Shown here: positions 30,169-40,613 of the stretch, one piece after another
Layout of the letters: each line of letters starts with the position of its first letter
Numbering within the stretch: position 1 is the stretch's first letter
From: Caballeronia sordidicola
GTDB taxonomy: Bacteria > Pseudomonadota > Gammaproteobacteria > Burkholderiales > Burkholderiaceae
DNA: 64,000 bases
Assembly (NCBI RefSeq): GCF_002220365.1
Contig: NZ_MTHB01000049.1
Location: 62,001-126,000, forward strand
Direction of reading: 5' to 3'
Translations under genes and position numbers: made by a program
The notes under the pieces: generated by a model
Told to the model about the DNA's origin: nothing
The model's input: only the letters and a program-made list of their open reading frames with translations
Databases searched by the model: none

Positions 30169-30951
30169 TTACTTGATAACAGCCTTCTTCTGCAAACCTT
30201 CTTCAAAGGCCTGCAGCTTTTCCTTCTGAATCTGCTCCGCAATCTGCGCCTTGACTTGCTCGAGCGGCGGCGGGGCGACATCGCGAATGTCGTCCAACCG
30301 AATGATGTGCCAGCCGAATTGCGTCTTCACCGGCGCGTCGGTCATCTCACCCTTCTTCAGCTTCTCAGCCGCCGCGCCAAACTCCGGCACATACGCTTGC
30401 GGGCTTGACCAGTCCAGATCGCCGCCATTCTTGCCCGATCCTGGATCCTTCGAATATTGCTTCGCCAGATCTTCAAAACTCGCGCCGGCCTTGATCTTCG
30501 CAATCAAGTCCTTAGCCTGGGCTTCATTGTCGACGAGAATATGGTGCAGGTGATACTCCTTGCCACCGCCAACCTGCTTCACCATGTCGTCGTAACGCGC
30601 CTTGATCTCGGCATCGGTCGGCGGATTGTTCTTCACGAAATCTTCAATCAATGCACGCAGGACCACAGTCTGCTGAGCAACGGCAATTTGCGCCTTCACG
30701 TCGGGACGTGTGGCAATACCGCGCCGCATCGCTTCCTGCATCAGGATCTCGCGATTCACCAACTCTTGACGCACGGCCGCCTGCAATTGCGGCGTGTCCT
30801 GCTGACCCTGCTGAACGAGTTGCGCGACAAGCGCATCGACACGGGATTTCGGAATCGGCGTACCGTTCACCACGGCAATGTTCTGAGCAAATACGGGCGC
30901 CGCCGCGAACGCGGCCAGCAACACCCAAATACGGGGATTTTTTAAAATCAT
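30169..30951 (-). CDS. Periplasmic parvulin-type peptidyl-prolyl isomerase
   Basis: 260 residues from the ATG at 30951, which has AGGA eight bases upstream. Sec signal ends about PVFAQ. A SurA-N-like region (VVNGTPIPKSRVDALVAQL) is followed by a parvulin domain (about 130-225) with EYHLHHILVDNE, GGDLDWSSPQAYVPEF and TQFGWHIIRLDDIR. Similar to PrsA/SurA-type folding helpers common as several copies in Burkholderia. Last gene of the yciB-bolA direction. Confidence 0.9.
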   Translation of the reverse strand: MILKNPRIWVLLAAFAAAPVFAQNIAVVNGTPIPKSRVDALVAQLVQQGQQDTPQLQAAVRQELVNREILMQEAMRRGIATRPDVKAQIAVAQQTVVLRALIEDFVKNNPPTDAEIKARYDDMVKQVGGGKEYHLHHILVDNEAQAKDLIAKIKAGASFEDLAKQYSKDPGSGKNGGDLDWSSPQAYVPEFGAAAEKLKKGEMTDAPVKTQFGWHIIRLDDIRDVAPPPLEQVKAQIAEQIQKEKLQAFEEGLQKKAVIK

Positions 30952-31043
30952 CAATAGTTCCTGATCAGGACGAGGACTGGGAATCTGGCTGAAATCTGTT
31001 GGCTGAAAGCAAAACTGAACTGAAGGTCAGTTCTGACGGACGG

Positions 31044-31367
31044 TCACTCGAACTGGTCCGCAAACTCTTCAGGTGTGAAAGCCTTGATGGCAAGCGCATG
31101 AATGCCCTGCCGAAGCTCGTCGGCCAGCGCATCATACACTAGCCGGTGCCGCGCCACGCGTGGCTTCCCGGCGAATCGGGCCGCCACGATGGTAACCGTA
31201 TAGTGACTTCCCGCCGAGGCTCCGGCATGGCCTGCATGCGCTGCGCTGTCATCGTCGATATGCACCGACGAAGCTTCCAGTGCCGCATTAAGCCGCGCTT
31301 CCAGATAAGCGATCTTGCCTTCGGCCGACGCGTTGACGAAGTTCTCGATAAAACCAGGATCGCTCAT
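31044..31367 (-). CDS. BolA-family protein
   Basis: 107 residues from the ATG at 31367, which overlaps the yciB stop by four bases (ATGA); the much longer open frame upstream is inside yciB. The class II KH-like fold is seen in [35 protein letters not shown] and [21 protein letters not shown], which carries the conserved H/RHRxVY element. BolA proteins work with monothiol glutaredoxins in Fe-S handling. A histidine/alanine-rich insert ([12 protein letters not shown]) lies in the middle. Confidence 0.9.
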   Translation of the reverse strand: MSDPGFIENFVNASAEGKIAYLEARLNAALEASSVHIDDDSAAHAGHAGASAGSHYTVTIVAARFAGKPRVARHRLVYDALADELRQGIHALAIKAFTPEEFADQFE

Positions 31368-31903
31368 TTCCCTTCGTCCTCTTTCATGTACTTCGCGAGC
31401 CACAAACTCTGGGCCACGATAAACACCAGCAAACACCCGGTCGCACCGAACAACTTGAAGTTGACCCATTGATCGGTGGTGTAGTTGAACGCCACGAACA
31501 GATTGACCACGCCAAGAATCGCGAAAAACACGGCCCACGCAAGATTCAATTGGCCCCACACGCGATGCGGCAACACAATCTGCTTGCCCATCATTGCTTC
31601 AATGAGGTTCTTGCCGAACGCAACCTGTGACACGATCAGCGCGCCGGCAAAAAGCCAGTAAAGCGCGGTGGGTTTCCACTTGATGAACGTATCGTTATGC
31701 AGGACCAGCGTCGCGCCGCCGAATACGACCACCACACCCAGGCTCACCCACAGCATGGGATCGACCTTGCGATGCCGGAACGCAACCCAAGCGATCTGCA
31801 CAAGCGTGGCGACAATGGCGACAGCGGTGGCGGTGTAGATGCCCCAGATCTTGAATGCGACGAAGAAGAGGAGGATCGGAAATAGATCGAACAGAAATTT
31901 CAT
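31364..31903 (-). CDS. yciB: YciB / IspZ-type inner-membrane septation protein
   Basis: 179 residues, about five membrane helices. Family sequence starts [20 protein letters not shown] and includes [24 protein letters not shown] and [20 protein letters not shown]. Known as a widely conserved membrane protein affecting septation and envelope integrity. Coupled to bolA by the ATGA overlap. Confidence 0.95.
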   Translation of the reverse strand: MKFLFDLFPILLFFVAFKIWGIYTATAVAIVATLVQIAWVAFRHRKVDPMLWVSLGVVVVFGGATLVLHNDTFIKWKPTALYWLFAGALIVSQVAFGKNLIEAMMGKQIVLPHRVWGQLNLAWAVFFAILGVVNLFVAFNYTTDQWVNFKLFGATGCLLVFIVAQSLWLAKYMKEDEGK

Positions 31904-32100
31904 GTCGTAGGGGTGAGGAGGGCATCAAATCTAAAAGCGCGCACGCGCCGCGTGTCACCGGTTCGCTACCGGCACAGCACGACGCCTGGCGAGTGAATAG
32001 CCGCAGCCAGCCGCAATTGAAAGCGCGCGGCGAAGTGGCCCGCCGCGCCAACGCCGACTTGCCGGCGCATTGGCTCACCGGCCGGCGTTGCCCGACGCGC

Positions 32101-32523
32101 TTACTTGGGTTCGAATTGTAGCGCAGCCGAGTTGATGCAGTACCGCAGACCGGTCGGCGCGGGACCGTCTTCGAAGACGTGGCCCAGATGCGCACCACAG
32201 TTCTTGCATTGCACTTCAATGCGCAGCATGCCATGCGCACGATCGGTTTTTTCGTTGATGACTTCGCCGTTGATCGGCTTGAAGTAGCTGGGCCAACCGC
32301 AACCCGCATCGAATTTCGTATCCGACTCGAACAACGGCGTGCCGCAGCACACGCAGTCATACACACCGCGCTCCGTGTGATCCCAGTATTCGCCGGTAAA
32401 CGGCCGTTCGGTGGCGGCGTGGCGTGTCACCTGGTACTGGATATCGCTCAGTTCCTTTCGATACTCGGCGTCGTCCTTCTGCAGGGGAGCAACGGGGTCT
32501 TTAGTGAGATCGTCTCGGTTCAT
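32101..32523 (-). CDS. msrB: Peptide-methionine (R)-S-oxide reductase
   Basis: 140 residues. Reduces the R form of methionine sulfoxide in proteins. Two CxxC pairs for zinc (CVCCG, written C-V-C-C, and CKNC), [11 protein letters not shown] for substrate binding and the catalytic Cys in [10 protein letters not shown]. Upstream of yciB on the same strand; the 197-base gap suggests a separate promoter or leader for yciB. Confidence 0.96.
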   Translation of the reverse strand: MNRDDLTKDPVAPLQKDDAEYRKELSDIQYQVTRHAATERPFTGEYWDHTERGVYDCVCCGTPLFESDTKFDAGCGWPSYFKPINGEVINEKTDRAHGMLRIEVQCKNCGAHLGHVFEDGPAPTGLRYCINSAALQFEPK

Positions 32524-32609
32524 GGTTCTCTATCTCCAGATCTTTAGCGGAGCCTAAAAGGGATCCCAAGGCGGAAACCCAAAGGCGGCTCATTTATTTG
32601 GGGGTACTT

Positions 32610-34208
32610 TCAGGAAGAGCAACTGACTTCCAGGTCGCTCGCCCAGTCGGGAGGCAGGCCGGCATACGCTTCAAATTCAGGTTGTTCATCGAATGGGCGG
32701 CGCAGTACCTGTGCCAGCCGTTCAACTTCGGAAAAATCCTTCTCTTTCGCCAGCCGGATGGCGTTTTCGGCCAGATGATTGCGTAAGACATATTTTGGAT
32801 TCACGGCGTTCATCGTGCTTGCACGTGCTTCGTCGCTCCGTGTTTCCTCCGACAAGCGCAGCCGGTAGTCGTTCGCCCAGACATCGAAAGCGGCGCGATC
32901 GAGGAACAGGTCACGCACCGGCGCGTCGCCAGAAGTGTCAGCCTTGCGCATTTTGGCCAGGTTTCGGAACGTGAGCGTGAAATCGGCACGATTGGCGTTC
33001 ATCACTTCGAACAGGCGGTTCGCGAGTTTATCGTCGCCTTCGCGAATCTCAGCCAGACCGAGCTTCGCACGCATGCGGCGTTCGAGTGCGGGCGCAAAAC
33101 GGTCCTTGAACCCTTCCAGCACCCGCTGCGCATCTTCGATCACCTTGTCGTTGCGATTGTCGCTGTCGTATTGCGGACCAAACAGCGGCACTAATGCCTG
33201 CGCGAGGCAAAACAGATTCCAGTAGCCAATCTGCGGCTGCATTTTATAAGCGTACCGGCCCCGCGAATCCGAATGGTTGCAGATGTGATTCGCGTTGAAT
33301 CCATCGATAAAGCCGAACGGGCCGTAATCGATCGTCAGCCCGAGAATCGACATATTGTCCGTGTTCATCACGCCGTGGCAAAACCCGACAGCCTGCCAGT
33401 CCGCCATCAGGTCGGCGGTGCGGTTGGTGACTTCCTGCAAGAGCGCCAGAGCGGGATCGTCGGCTTCGCGGCATTGCGGATAAAACCGGTCGATCACGTG
33501 ATCGGTGAGCTTTTTCAATTCATCGAACCGATCGTTCGTGTAGAAGTGCTCGAAGTGGCCAAAGCGCACGAAACTCGGCGCGACGCGCGTCACAACGGCG
33601 GCCGTTTCCATCGTTTCACGGCGCACCGGCTGGTCCGAACCAATGACGCACAACGCCCGCGTGGTCGCAATGCCGAGATGGTGTATGGCTTCGGAGCACA
33701 AATATTCCCGTATCGATGACCGCAGCACCGCCCGGCCGTCGCCCATGCGCGAATACGGCGTGCGTCCCGCGCCTTTCAGCTGCAGCTCGAGTCGCTTGCC
33801 GTCGTGTTCAATCTCGCCGAGGCCGATCGCGCGCCCGTCGCCAAGCTGGCCGGCCCACACGCCGAACTGGTGCCCCGAATACACCGATGCATACGGCAAC
33901 TTCTCCGTCGGCCATTCCCGCGTGGGATTGCCCGCAAAAAGTTCTGCAAACGGCTCGGCGAACGCGGGATCTTGCGCGTCAGCGGCGTTGAAACCCAGTT
34001 GCGCGGCGGTATCGGCGGAAATGCCCACCAGATAAGGCTCAGGCAACGGTGTGGCGGGCAGGCGGGTGAGAAAGGCGGAACCGAGTGAAGCGAACGCATC
34101 GGGCCGATCGGTTTCGATCGATGCGAGCAGCGAATCCACGGGTGCAGCCAGGGGCGCGAGGCCTGCCGGATCGGCAACTGCGGCGGTGCTGCTTGGGGAA
34201 AACGACAT
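32610..34208 (-). CDS. selO: SelO / YdiU protein adenylyltransferase (pseudokinase fold)
   Basis: 532 residues from the ATG at 34208, preceded by GAGGTGC; the longer frame adds 41 poor residues. SelO transfers AMP to protein hydroxyls. Visible marks are [38 protein letters not shown], the region [19 protein letters not shown] with catalytic Asp residues, and the C-terminal CSS tripeptide. In human SelO the equivalent position is selenocysteine; here it is Cys, as in most bacteria. Confidence 0.94.
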   Translation of the reverse strand: MSFSPSSTAAVADPAGLAPLAAPVDSLLASIETDRPDAFASLGSAFLTRLPATPLPEPYLVGISADTAAQLGFNAADAQDPAFAEPFAELFAGNPTREWPTEKLPYASVYSGHQFGVWAGQLGDGRAIGLGEIEHDGKRLELQLKGAGRTPYSRMGDGRAVLRSSIREYLCSEAIHHLGIATTRALCVIGSDQPVRRETMETAAVVTRVAPSFVRFGHFEHFYTNDRFDELKKLTDHVIDRFYPQCREADDPALALLQEVTNRTADLMADWQAVGFCHGVMNTDNMSILGLTIDYGPFGFIDGFNANHICNHSDSRGRYAYKMQPQIGYWNLFCLAQALVPLFGPQYDSDNRNDKVIEDAQRVLEGFKDRFAPALERRMRAKLGLAEIREGDDKLANRLFEVMNANRADFTLTFRNLAKMRKADTSGDAPVRDLFLDRAAFDVWANDYRLRLSEETRSDEARASTMNAVNPKYVLRNHLAENAIRLAKEKDFSEVERLAQVLRRPFDEQPEFEAYAGLPPDWASDLEVSCSS

Positions 34209-34372
34209 ATTGAGCACCTCATGATTAACCGATATTGTAAATCCGCCCCCGCGCCGCTGCACGAGCCCGCGCGATCGGCTCCCACATTGGCTCAAGGATC
34301 GATTAAGGTATTTGTTCCCGTCGTAGATCACGCATCAAAACCCGTACATCCGGACTTGTGAGGAACTCACCC

Positions 34373-36031
34373 ATGACGTCGCCGCTTTTCGGCCAGATGA
34401 TGGATGTACCGCTGCTCGCTTCATCGTTGTTATCCCACGCTGCACGCCATTTCGGCGATACCGAGATTGTCTCGCGCCGCATTGAAGGCGACATTCATCG
34501 CTATACCTGGCGCGATTGCGAAAAGCGCGCGAAACAACTGTCGCAGGCGCTGATCGGGCTGGGTGTGCAACCGGGCGAACGCATTGGCACATTGGCCTGG
34601 AACGGGTACCGCCATCTGGAATGTTATTTCGGCGTGACCGGCATGGGCGCTGTCTGCCACACGATCAACCCGCGGCTTTTTCCCGATCAGGTTGCGTTTA
34701 TCGTCAATCACGCCGACGACGAATACGTCGCGTTCGACATGACGTTCGCCACGCTGGTGGACATCATTGCGCCGCAGTGTCCGAACGTGAAGGGCTGGAT
34801 TGCGCTGGGTGACGAGACCTGCATCAGCACCCATCTCGCCGACATGGCCACGCCCGCGCTCAGCTACGAAACGCTGATCGGCAGATGCGACGGCGACTAC
34901 CCGTGGCCGGTTCTTGACGAACGCTCGGCATCGTTTCTTTGCTACACATCCGGTACGACCGGCAATCCGAAAGGTGCGCTTTATACGCACCGGTCAACCG
35001 TGTTGCATGCGTTCGCCGCGTCGCTGCCCGACGCCATGGGCTGTTCCGCCCGCGATGCAATCCTGCCCGTCGTGCCCATGTTCCACGTCAACGCGTGGGG
35101 AATTCCGCACGCCGCGCCGCTGGTCGGCGCGAAGCTCGTGCTGCCCGGTAATTGCCTCGATGGCAAAGCGCTCTACGAACTCATGGAAGCCGAAGGCGTG
35201 ACGTTTTCGGCAGGCGTGCCGACGGTCTGGCTCGGTTTGCTGAACTACATGAAGCAGGCGGGCGTGCGTTTCAATACGCTCAAACGTACCGTGATTGGCG
35301 GCTCGGCCTGCCCGCCGGCCATGCTGCGCAGCTTCGAGGACGAATACGGCGTCGAGGTGATTCACGCGTGGGGCATGACGGAGATGTCGCCGCTCGGCAC
35401 GCTCGCCAAGCTCACCTGGAGACAGCAGCAACTAACGCCGGATGAGCAGCGGCATCTGCGGGAAAAGCAGGGGCACGTGATGTTCGGCGTGGACATGAAA
35501 GTCGTCGGCGATGACGGCCAGGAGCTCCCTTGGGACGGCACTTCGTTCGGCGATCTGCATGTGCGCGGGCCGTGGGTGATCGACCGGTATTTCCGCAAGG
35601 ATGATTCGCCGCTGATCGACGGCTGGTTCCCGACCGGCGATGTAGCGACCATCGACGCCGATGGTTTCATGCACATCACCGATCGCAGCAAGGACGTGAT
35701 CAAGTCGGGCGGCGAATGGATCAGTTCGATCGACCTGGAGAACGTGATGATGTCGCATCCGCAGGTGGCGGAGGCGGCGTGTATTGCGTGTTCGCATCCG
35801 AAGTGGACGGAGCGGCCGCTGGTGGTGGTCGTGCTGCGTCCGGGCGCGACCGTCACGCGTGAGGAACTGCTCGCGTTCTACGACGGCAAGGTGGCGAAAT
35901 GGTGGAAGCCGGATGATGTTGTTTTCGCCGATGAACTCCCGCATACGGCTACCGGGAAGTTGCAGAAACTTCGCCTGCGCGAGTTGTATCGCGAGCATGT
36001 GCTGCCGACGGTTGATGAAAAAGTGGTTTGA
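34373..36031 (+). CDS. Medium/long-chain acyl-CoA ligase (AMP-binding)
   Basis: 552 residues from the ATG at 34373, preceded by GAGGAA. ANL-superfamily motifs: phosphate loop [19 protein letters not shown], adenine-binding [12 protein letters not shown], hinge [19 protein letters not shown] and the C-terminal Lys in TATGKLQKL. Resembles the branch annotated as fatty-acid or 3-methylthiopropionyl-CoA ligases. The beta-oxidation genes from 45.5 kb run the same way, and the effector island lies between them. Confidence 0.92.
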   Translation: MTSPLFGQMMDVPLLASSLLSHAARHFGDTEIVSRRIEGDIHRYTWRDCEKRAKQLSQALIGLGVQPGERIGTLAWNGYRHLECYFGVTGMGAVCHTINPRLFPDQVAFIVNHADDEYVAFDMTFATLVDIIAPQCPNVKGWIALGDETCISTHLADMATPALSYETLIGRCDGDYPWPVLDERSASFLCYTSGTTGNPKGALYTHRSTVLHAFAASLPDAMGCSARDAILPVVPMFHVNAWGIPHAAPLVGAKLVLPGNCLDGKALYELMEAEGVTFSAGVPTVWLGLLNYMKQAGVRFNTLKRTVIGGSACPPAMLRSFEDEYGVEVIHAWGMTEMSPLGTLAKLTWRQQQLTPDEQRHLREKQGHVMFGVDMKVVGDDGQELPWDGTSFGDLHVRGPWVIDRYFRKDDSPLIDGWFPTGDVATIDADGFMHITDRSKDVIKSGGEWISSIDLENVMMSHPQVAEAACIACSHPKWTERPLVVVVLRPGATVTREELLAFYDGKVAKWWKPDDVVFADELPHTATGKLQKLRLRELYREHVLPTVDEKVV

Positions 36032-36209
36032 TTTTTTTAGGTTTCTCTTGCTTTGTGTTTAAGCCGGACTGCATATGCGGCCCGGTTTGCGCCGCCGTGC
36101 ATTTCTCCCCGTTGAGCAAAAATACAATCGTATGAGCGCCGCCGCTGTTTGGAATCATGCATCGAGTCATTTGCTCCTTCGCGAATCTCGAAGTCGACCC
36201 ATTCGACTG

Positions 36210-37127
36210 GCGTCTACTAGCTGAAACCTTGCTGATAAATATAGTTGGAAACGTTTTTTTGCCGTCCGACGACTGCCAATTTTCGACAAAAGCTCCGTTA
36301 CGGGTCTCACCGCTGAAACTACCCGTAACTTGATTACGGATCGATCCATACTCATTTATCTTAAATTCCCCCGAATCCGAGATATAGCCCTCTAATTTTA
36401 TGCGGCCGCCACCGCTTGAATGGTACTTGTACCAACCGACTAATGTGTTTGCGCTCTTTTTTGAGATGCATGGAAATCAGTATCCGCCTCCCGATGATCC
36501 CGGAGAGATCATGCGAACCATTTAGAATAGGTAGAGAAATGGAGCGGCAAGCGATATCTGCAATGGGGAAATGGTCGCTATCACTAGAGTATGGTGCAAG
36601 ACATTTTGACGACGCGGGTTCATTAATATCGCCGATAATAGATACGGACGTAGACGGCCATCCATTAGCGAGCACGGAGGGCGCCCGTTTTGTGGTTCGC
36701 GGTTGGACAACCGGTTCGGCGTTGCTCCATTTATTGAACTAACAATACCATTTCCTTTAGAAACCCGTTGTGCATCCCAAATGGGAGTAGAGCGACCAGT
36801 TGAAGCGATCAAATTAATTGAGAAATAGAAGGCCGCGCTATAGGCCAGCCTTCCGTTCCTTTCCTCAATAGGAATGGCGACCAAAGCTCTGTCATCAGAA
36901 AAGTTTTATTTTACTAAAACGTATTGTTCGCCATATCTAAAGACGGATACATCGCTAAAGGAGCCGTTTGAATCGATATCGACGATCCGCTAATCAGCTT
37001 CCCTATGCACCAGTGCACCAGCGTTGTCGATGAAATAACGGCAGTCAGTCCTGATCTGGTTGCAGGCAGTCGCCGCACTCACCGCAAATGGAAAAGCCAT
37101 CATCAAGAAAAATGCGAATATCTTCAT
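36210..37127 (-). pseudogene. Decayed gene for an exported immunity-like protein
   Basis: On the minus strand the ATG at 37127 opens a Sec signal (MKIFAFFLMMAFPFAVSA) and ATACNQIRTDCRYFIDNAG, then hits TAG at 36990-36992. The same frame continues protein-like through a second stop (RIVDIDSNGSFSDVSVFRYG; then AIPIEERNGRLAYSAAFYF). Two frame changes later it resumes as SISLPILNGSHDLSG, and finally as GWYKYHSSGGGRIKLEG and GEFKINEYGSIRNQVTGSF, ending near 36210. The pieces read in order as one secreted protein of about 270 residues broken by at least two stops and two frameshifts. Its N-terminus matches the truncated gene at 41069-41203. Confidence 0.6.
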
Positions 37128-37310
37128 AGACACTCCAGCAACATTGCTTCAAATTTCGAGCGTAATTGGCAATTAGCTCTGCCCGGTCGGTACTGTTCAT
37201 TATCCGCCGAGCTTCGACATGGCCAACGTTCGCTCCACTGGTGTAGCTGGGAAGCTTGTGACCTGTAAAGGCGCCATTTAGCACGCATGGAATATTGTCC
37301 GGTCATTACA
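37045..37310 (-). pseudogene. Remnant of a GH19/chitinase-like effector tail
   Basis: A 79-codon minus-strand frame reads GAFTGHKLPSYTSGANVGH, VEARRIMNSTDRAELIANYA and RNLKQCCWSVYEDIRIF. It matches codon for codon the better-preserved fragment at 41121-41496, whose upstream part has a GRGFVQITW motif. These look like the C-terminal end of a chitinase/muramidase-like domain. The 3' end overlaps the start of the decayed immunity-like gene. Confidence 0.55.
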
Positions 37311-37329
37311 CAAGCCACTCGAACATCCA

Positions 37330-37572
37330 CTTCCCAGGATTCGCCGATTGGCTCTCATGCTTCAAATCAGCAGCGATAACAGCAACTGAAGTCAACGATC
37401 CCGAGAGGTCTCACACAATTCGTCAACCGTGTTTGCGCCGATGCCCGTTGTAAACACCCAGCGTAGACGTTGCCGCAACGGACTTAGCTTTGCAAGCACG
37501 GCCCGTACGGCGCATGCGTATCAAGCTAGTAGTCGAAACATGCCTTGGGCCTAGCGAACATCGAATGCATAG
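37330..37572 (-). pseudogene. Decayed internal fragment of the effector core
   Basis: Translated on the minus strand this gives MHSMFARPKACFDY, a stop, LDTHAPYGPCLQS, further stops and ESQSANPGK. It aligns with residues about 458-539 of the intact effector at 38118-40607 (MHTMFATPKAYLDYWLDADE to ESEWANPGK). At least three in-frame stops are present, including one at the conserved Trp. It is a third, dead copy of the effector core. Confidence 0.75.
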
Positions 37573-37585
37573 CGCTTGTGTCGCT

Positions 37586-37699
37586 TCATTTATATCCCCA
37601 ATCCGCAAGTTGCTTCTTGACCGACTTCGCCGTTTTAAATCTATAAATTACGCGCTTTCCTTCCCGAGTTCCATCAAATCCCACGCCGAAGCGGTTCAT
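37586..37699 (-). CDS. Short ORF of unknown status between immunity gene and effector remnant
   Basis: 37 codons beginning MNRFGVGFDGTREGKRVIY and ending LADWGYK. The frame stays open upstream to 37753 (KLTRLIPDAVL precedes the ATG) and overlaps the end of the immunity gene. The composition is protein-like and recalls the ends of small exported hypothetical proteins. It may be a real small gene or the tail of a lost immunity gene. Confidence 0.25.
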   Translation of the reverse strand: MNRFGVGFDGTREGKRVIYRFKTAKSVKKQLADWGYK

Positions 37700-37725
37700 A
37701 AGCACTGCATCCGGGATCAGTCGTG

Positions 37726-38118
37726 TTAATTTTTCCCTGTTTTCAACCTTTTCTCATAAACGTAAACTTGATAGAGAGTCCCGCCTGTCCCAATAGAAGA
37801 AACGTCAGCTGCCCAATCAACGATAACAAATAACTTTCGTGGAGCATAACCATTGACAAAAACGCTGGCTATCTTTGGAACCGATCCGCCTTCCGGTTCA
37901 TAACGGTCCACATAAATTTTTCCACCGTTCGGTCTTTTTGAACTAAACATATTAACTACAATGGCCTCGCCGTCTTGACCTTCGATTTCGGTGAACTCTA
38001 TTGTGTTTCTTCCACCCAAAAATGCGATTTTGTATTTTGTTGTTTCGGCAGCCGACACACCAAAATTAGCGAACATAGCCAGGCACAAGACGACAGAAAA
38101 AATCCGAACTTTAACCAT
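37726..38118 (-). CDS. Predicted periplasmic immunity protein for the GH19-tailed effector
   Basis: 130 residues with a Sec signal (MVKVRIFSVVLCLAMFANFG, cleavage about VSA-AE). The mature 107 residues are strand-rich (KYKIAFLGGRNTIEFTEIE, KLFVIVDWAADVSS, TLYQVYVYEKRL) and match no family I know. The ATG shares its A with the effector stop (TAATG), implying translational coupling. Export to the periplasm and the tight pairing with a peptidoglycan-hydrolase gene are the basis for the immunity call. AT-rich compared with the effector core. Confidence 0.6.
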   Translation of the reverse strand: MVKVRIFSVVLCLAMFANFGVSAAETTKYKIAFLGGRNTIEFTEIEGQDGEAIVVNMFSSKRPNGGKIYVDRYEPEGGSVPKIASVFVNGYAPRKLFVIVDWAADVSSIGTGGTLYQVYVYEKRLKTGKN

Positions 38119-40607
38119 TATTCAACTCCATCAAACAACCCAGCCTTCCATATCGCATGAAAGTTACTGCTCCGAGCAGTATAGCTGTCCGTTTTAAGAT
38201 TAATTACTGCAGTAATTTTATCGACGACGCCGTCAGCGAATCCTTCATCGGCCAGTTCCGGTAGTCCGTTTGCTATCCAAAAATAGATCGCCGAGCGTGT
38301 CGCATATTTTATTTCGGCAACAAGATCGGAATTAGATATAAAGTCCGCTGTATCATCGGTCCACAGGGACGGGTAAAATTTCTGAAACGCTTGATAATTC
38401 GCCTTTCCCGTGAGCTGCTTCAGTCCGCGCCCTCTATACTTCCAACCGTCACCGCTCTCAACGGAGCCATTGCCGATCTTGTGAGCATAAGCGCGGTTCG
38501 CAATCGACTCTGGATCTGCTGAGTGCTCCGCTGTTCGACCATATACTTCCGCATCGGCCCGGTGCGAATTGAAATAGCCGAATTTTTGGGTAAGAACATC
38601 AGCCCGGTAGTTCAGGTTTTCTGTGGTGTTAAGACCCGCCCCTGCTTCCTGGCGGATCTGCGCAAAAAAGTGAGAAAGCCGAAGTCGAGACCCAAGCTTA
38701 AAGTCTTTTAACCGTGGATTCAGCTCGTCAACAACAGCTTGAAGCTGCTCCGAAGACGCTTCCGTGAAGATTGCACGAAGCATCGGAAACGTAATTTTTC
38801 CGCCAAGCTTTCGAAAATTTCCCACCAACCCCACCGGATGAATATGAAACACATCCGCCGACTCCGGAAGTCCCTCAATCTTCCCCGTCACCGCATCCCA
38901 CCACACCAACTTCGCGATGCGCTTCTGTTCTTCTTCATGCGCCGGATCATGTCCGGTACGTTGCTCAATCCACTCGTGCAACTGTTTCCACTTCCCCGGA
39001 TTCGCCCATTCGCTCTCATGCTTTACGATCAGCCGCGATAACCGCAACTGCAGCCACGGATCCCGCGAAGCCTTGCGCAATTCGTCAGCTGCATGTGAAC
39101 CGCTTCCCGTTGTAAACACCGAGCGATACACCTTCCCCGCGAGTGGACTCAACTTCGCCAGCGCAGGCACGTCCGGCTCGTCCGCATCGAGCCAATAGTC
39201 GAGATACGCCTTGGGCGTGGCGAACATCGTGTGCATCGGGTCATGAGCTTCTTCGTGTATCTCGAAGTCCACCCACTTACACGCGAACTCGCGCGTCACC
39301 TTACCGCCCGCGTGATTCTGTTCGCGCACCCACCCCGAGATCGGGGCGCGACGCACATCCGCGCTGTCGATCTTCCACCAATGGAACTTCGATCCATCTG
39401 TGCCGGTGGTCGGTTCCTCGAACTGATCCTCTTTTGGACCCTGAGCAAGTGCTGAAAGTGGATAGATCTGGATCACACCGGTTTGCGGCGCATCGGCGCC
39501 TTCCCGGCCCATCGCCTTATACAGCTTCACTCTGCGGTCGATACGCAAAATTGTGGGCTCAATTTTCCACGCGTTTTTGTCGACCCACGCCCGGCCCTGC
39601 TCGATGTACGGCTTGATCTTCTCATCGCAGAACACCTCGATATGCACCATCCGGTTGCCCGCGCTCGGCTCGCCCAACTGGTCGTAGTGGCCCAGATGTC
39701 CAATCAAGTCTCCAGCGTTGATCTTGACGGGTTTAGGCAGCACAACGATCTGGTCGAAGTGCGACTTTGATAGCACGCCCTCCACCAATTGATGTCCGTG
39801 TTCTCTCCCCAGAAATATCCAGCCGGTGTTCGCCTTCGAATCGGCGAAACTGCCAACGCTCGCGGCAATGACGGGACCGCCCGACTCAATCGATGCAATC
39901 TGCCCCCACGATCCTTGTTGCGCGCCGATCTGCACCTGCGCACCCTGGCGCAGGATACCAATCACCGACGTGCTGATAGGCGCACGACCGATAGGCGCGG
40001 AACGAATGTTCAGTCCGATCTGTCCCGCAGCAGCCTTCCCGCGATGCACATCCGGCTTAGGAATGTCCTTGGCGAACGGCGTGACTTTCCAGACCTTCGT
40101 CCAATACGACGGCATCTTGAGCAAGGTGTCTTTCTGATACTCCTCGAAGCTCTTCAAATGCATGTACAGGCTGAAGAAGGTCAGCTTCGTGCCGTGCGGA
40201 AATTCAGTCCTGTGGCGAACGAGTGCAAAGCCCGTGCTGTAGGTCGCCTTGACGGCGGGTTTTCCAGCCAGAGCTGGCAGTTCGCTCACTGGGTACGCCC
40301 GATCAACCCGATACGCAACCACTTCGCCATCGGCGATGCAGCGCACGCCATTGTTTAGATCGAGTGATGTGCCCGCACCGCCTGCGGTGACGTGCATGCC
40401 ACCATGCCACATGCCCGAATCGCTAACCGGAAAGAAGCCGCCACTCTCGCGTGCGAGCAGCGCGTGGAATTGGTGTTCATCGATAAAGTCCTTGCCATCC
40501 GACTTCTTGAAAGGGAAGGCAAAGTTCAGCGCGGCGGGTGGGCTGTCATCCGCCTTTTGAGGCGGCAGAGGAGTGTCGCTTGGTCGAGCGGGCGTAGCAG
40601 TCGTCAT
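38118..40607 (-). CDS. Modular peptidoglycan-hydrolase effector, M23-like core with GH19-like tail
   Basis: 829 residues from the ATG at 40607 (a TTG two codons upstream is possible). No signal peptide; the first 30 residues are Thr/Pro-rich. Residues about 45-190 and 280-345 look like an M23/LytM endopeptidase (MWHGGMHVTAGG, CIADGEVVAYRV, LTFFSLYMHL, then HIEVFCDE), apparently split by an SH3b-like insert (LNIRSAP to TGWIFLG, about 197-267). A second SH3-like stretch (WWKIDSADVRRAPISGWVRE) lies near 410. From about 598 the tail is GH19-like: FFAQIRQEAGA with Glu about 654, ENLNY, and GDGWKYRGRGLKQLTGKANY. The layout fits a type VI effector acting in the periplasm of a rival; an endolysin-like origin of the tail is likely. 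Confidence 0.75.
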   Translation of the reverse strand: MTTATPARPSDTPLPPQKADDSPPAALNFAFPFKKSDGKDFIDEHQFHALLARESGGFFPVSDSGMWHGGMHVTAGGAGTSLDLNNGVRCIADGEVVAYRVDRAYPVSELPALAGKPAVKATYSTGFALVRHRTEFPHGTKLTFFSLYMHLKSFEEYQKDTLLKMPSYWTKVWKVTPFAKDIPKPDVHRGKAAAGQIGLNIRSAPIGRAPISTSVIGILRQGAQVQIGAQQGSWGQIASIESGGPVIAASVGSFADSKANTGWIFLGREHGHQLVEGVLSKSHFDQIVVLPKPVKINAGDLIGHLGHYDQLGEPSAGNRMVHIEVFCDEKIKPYIEQGRAWVDKNAWKIEPTILRIDRRVKLYKAMGREGADAPQTGVIQIYPLSALAQGPKEDQFEEPTTGTDGSKFHWWKIDSADVRRAPISGWVREQNHAGGKVTREFACKWVDFEIHEEAHDPMHTMFATPKAYLDYWLDADEPDVPALAKLSPLAGKVYRSVFTTGSGSHAADELRKASRDPWLQLRLSRLIVKHESEWANPGKWKQLHEWIEQRTGHDPAHEEEQKRIAKLVWWDAVTGKIEGLPESADVFHIHPVGLVGNFRKLGGKITFPMLRAIFTEASSEQLQAVVDELNPRLKDFKLGSRLRLSHFFAQIRQEAGAGLNTTENLNYRADVLTQKFGYFNSHRADAEVYGRTAEHSADPESIANRAYAHKIGNGSVESGDGWKYRGRGLKQLTGKANYQAFQKFYPSLWTDDTADFISNSDLVAEIKYATRSAIYFWIANGLPELADEGFADGVVDKITAVINLKTDSYTARSSNFHAIWKAGLFDGVE

Positions 40608-40613
40608 TTCCAA

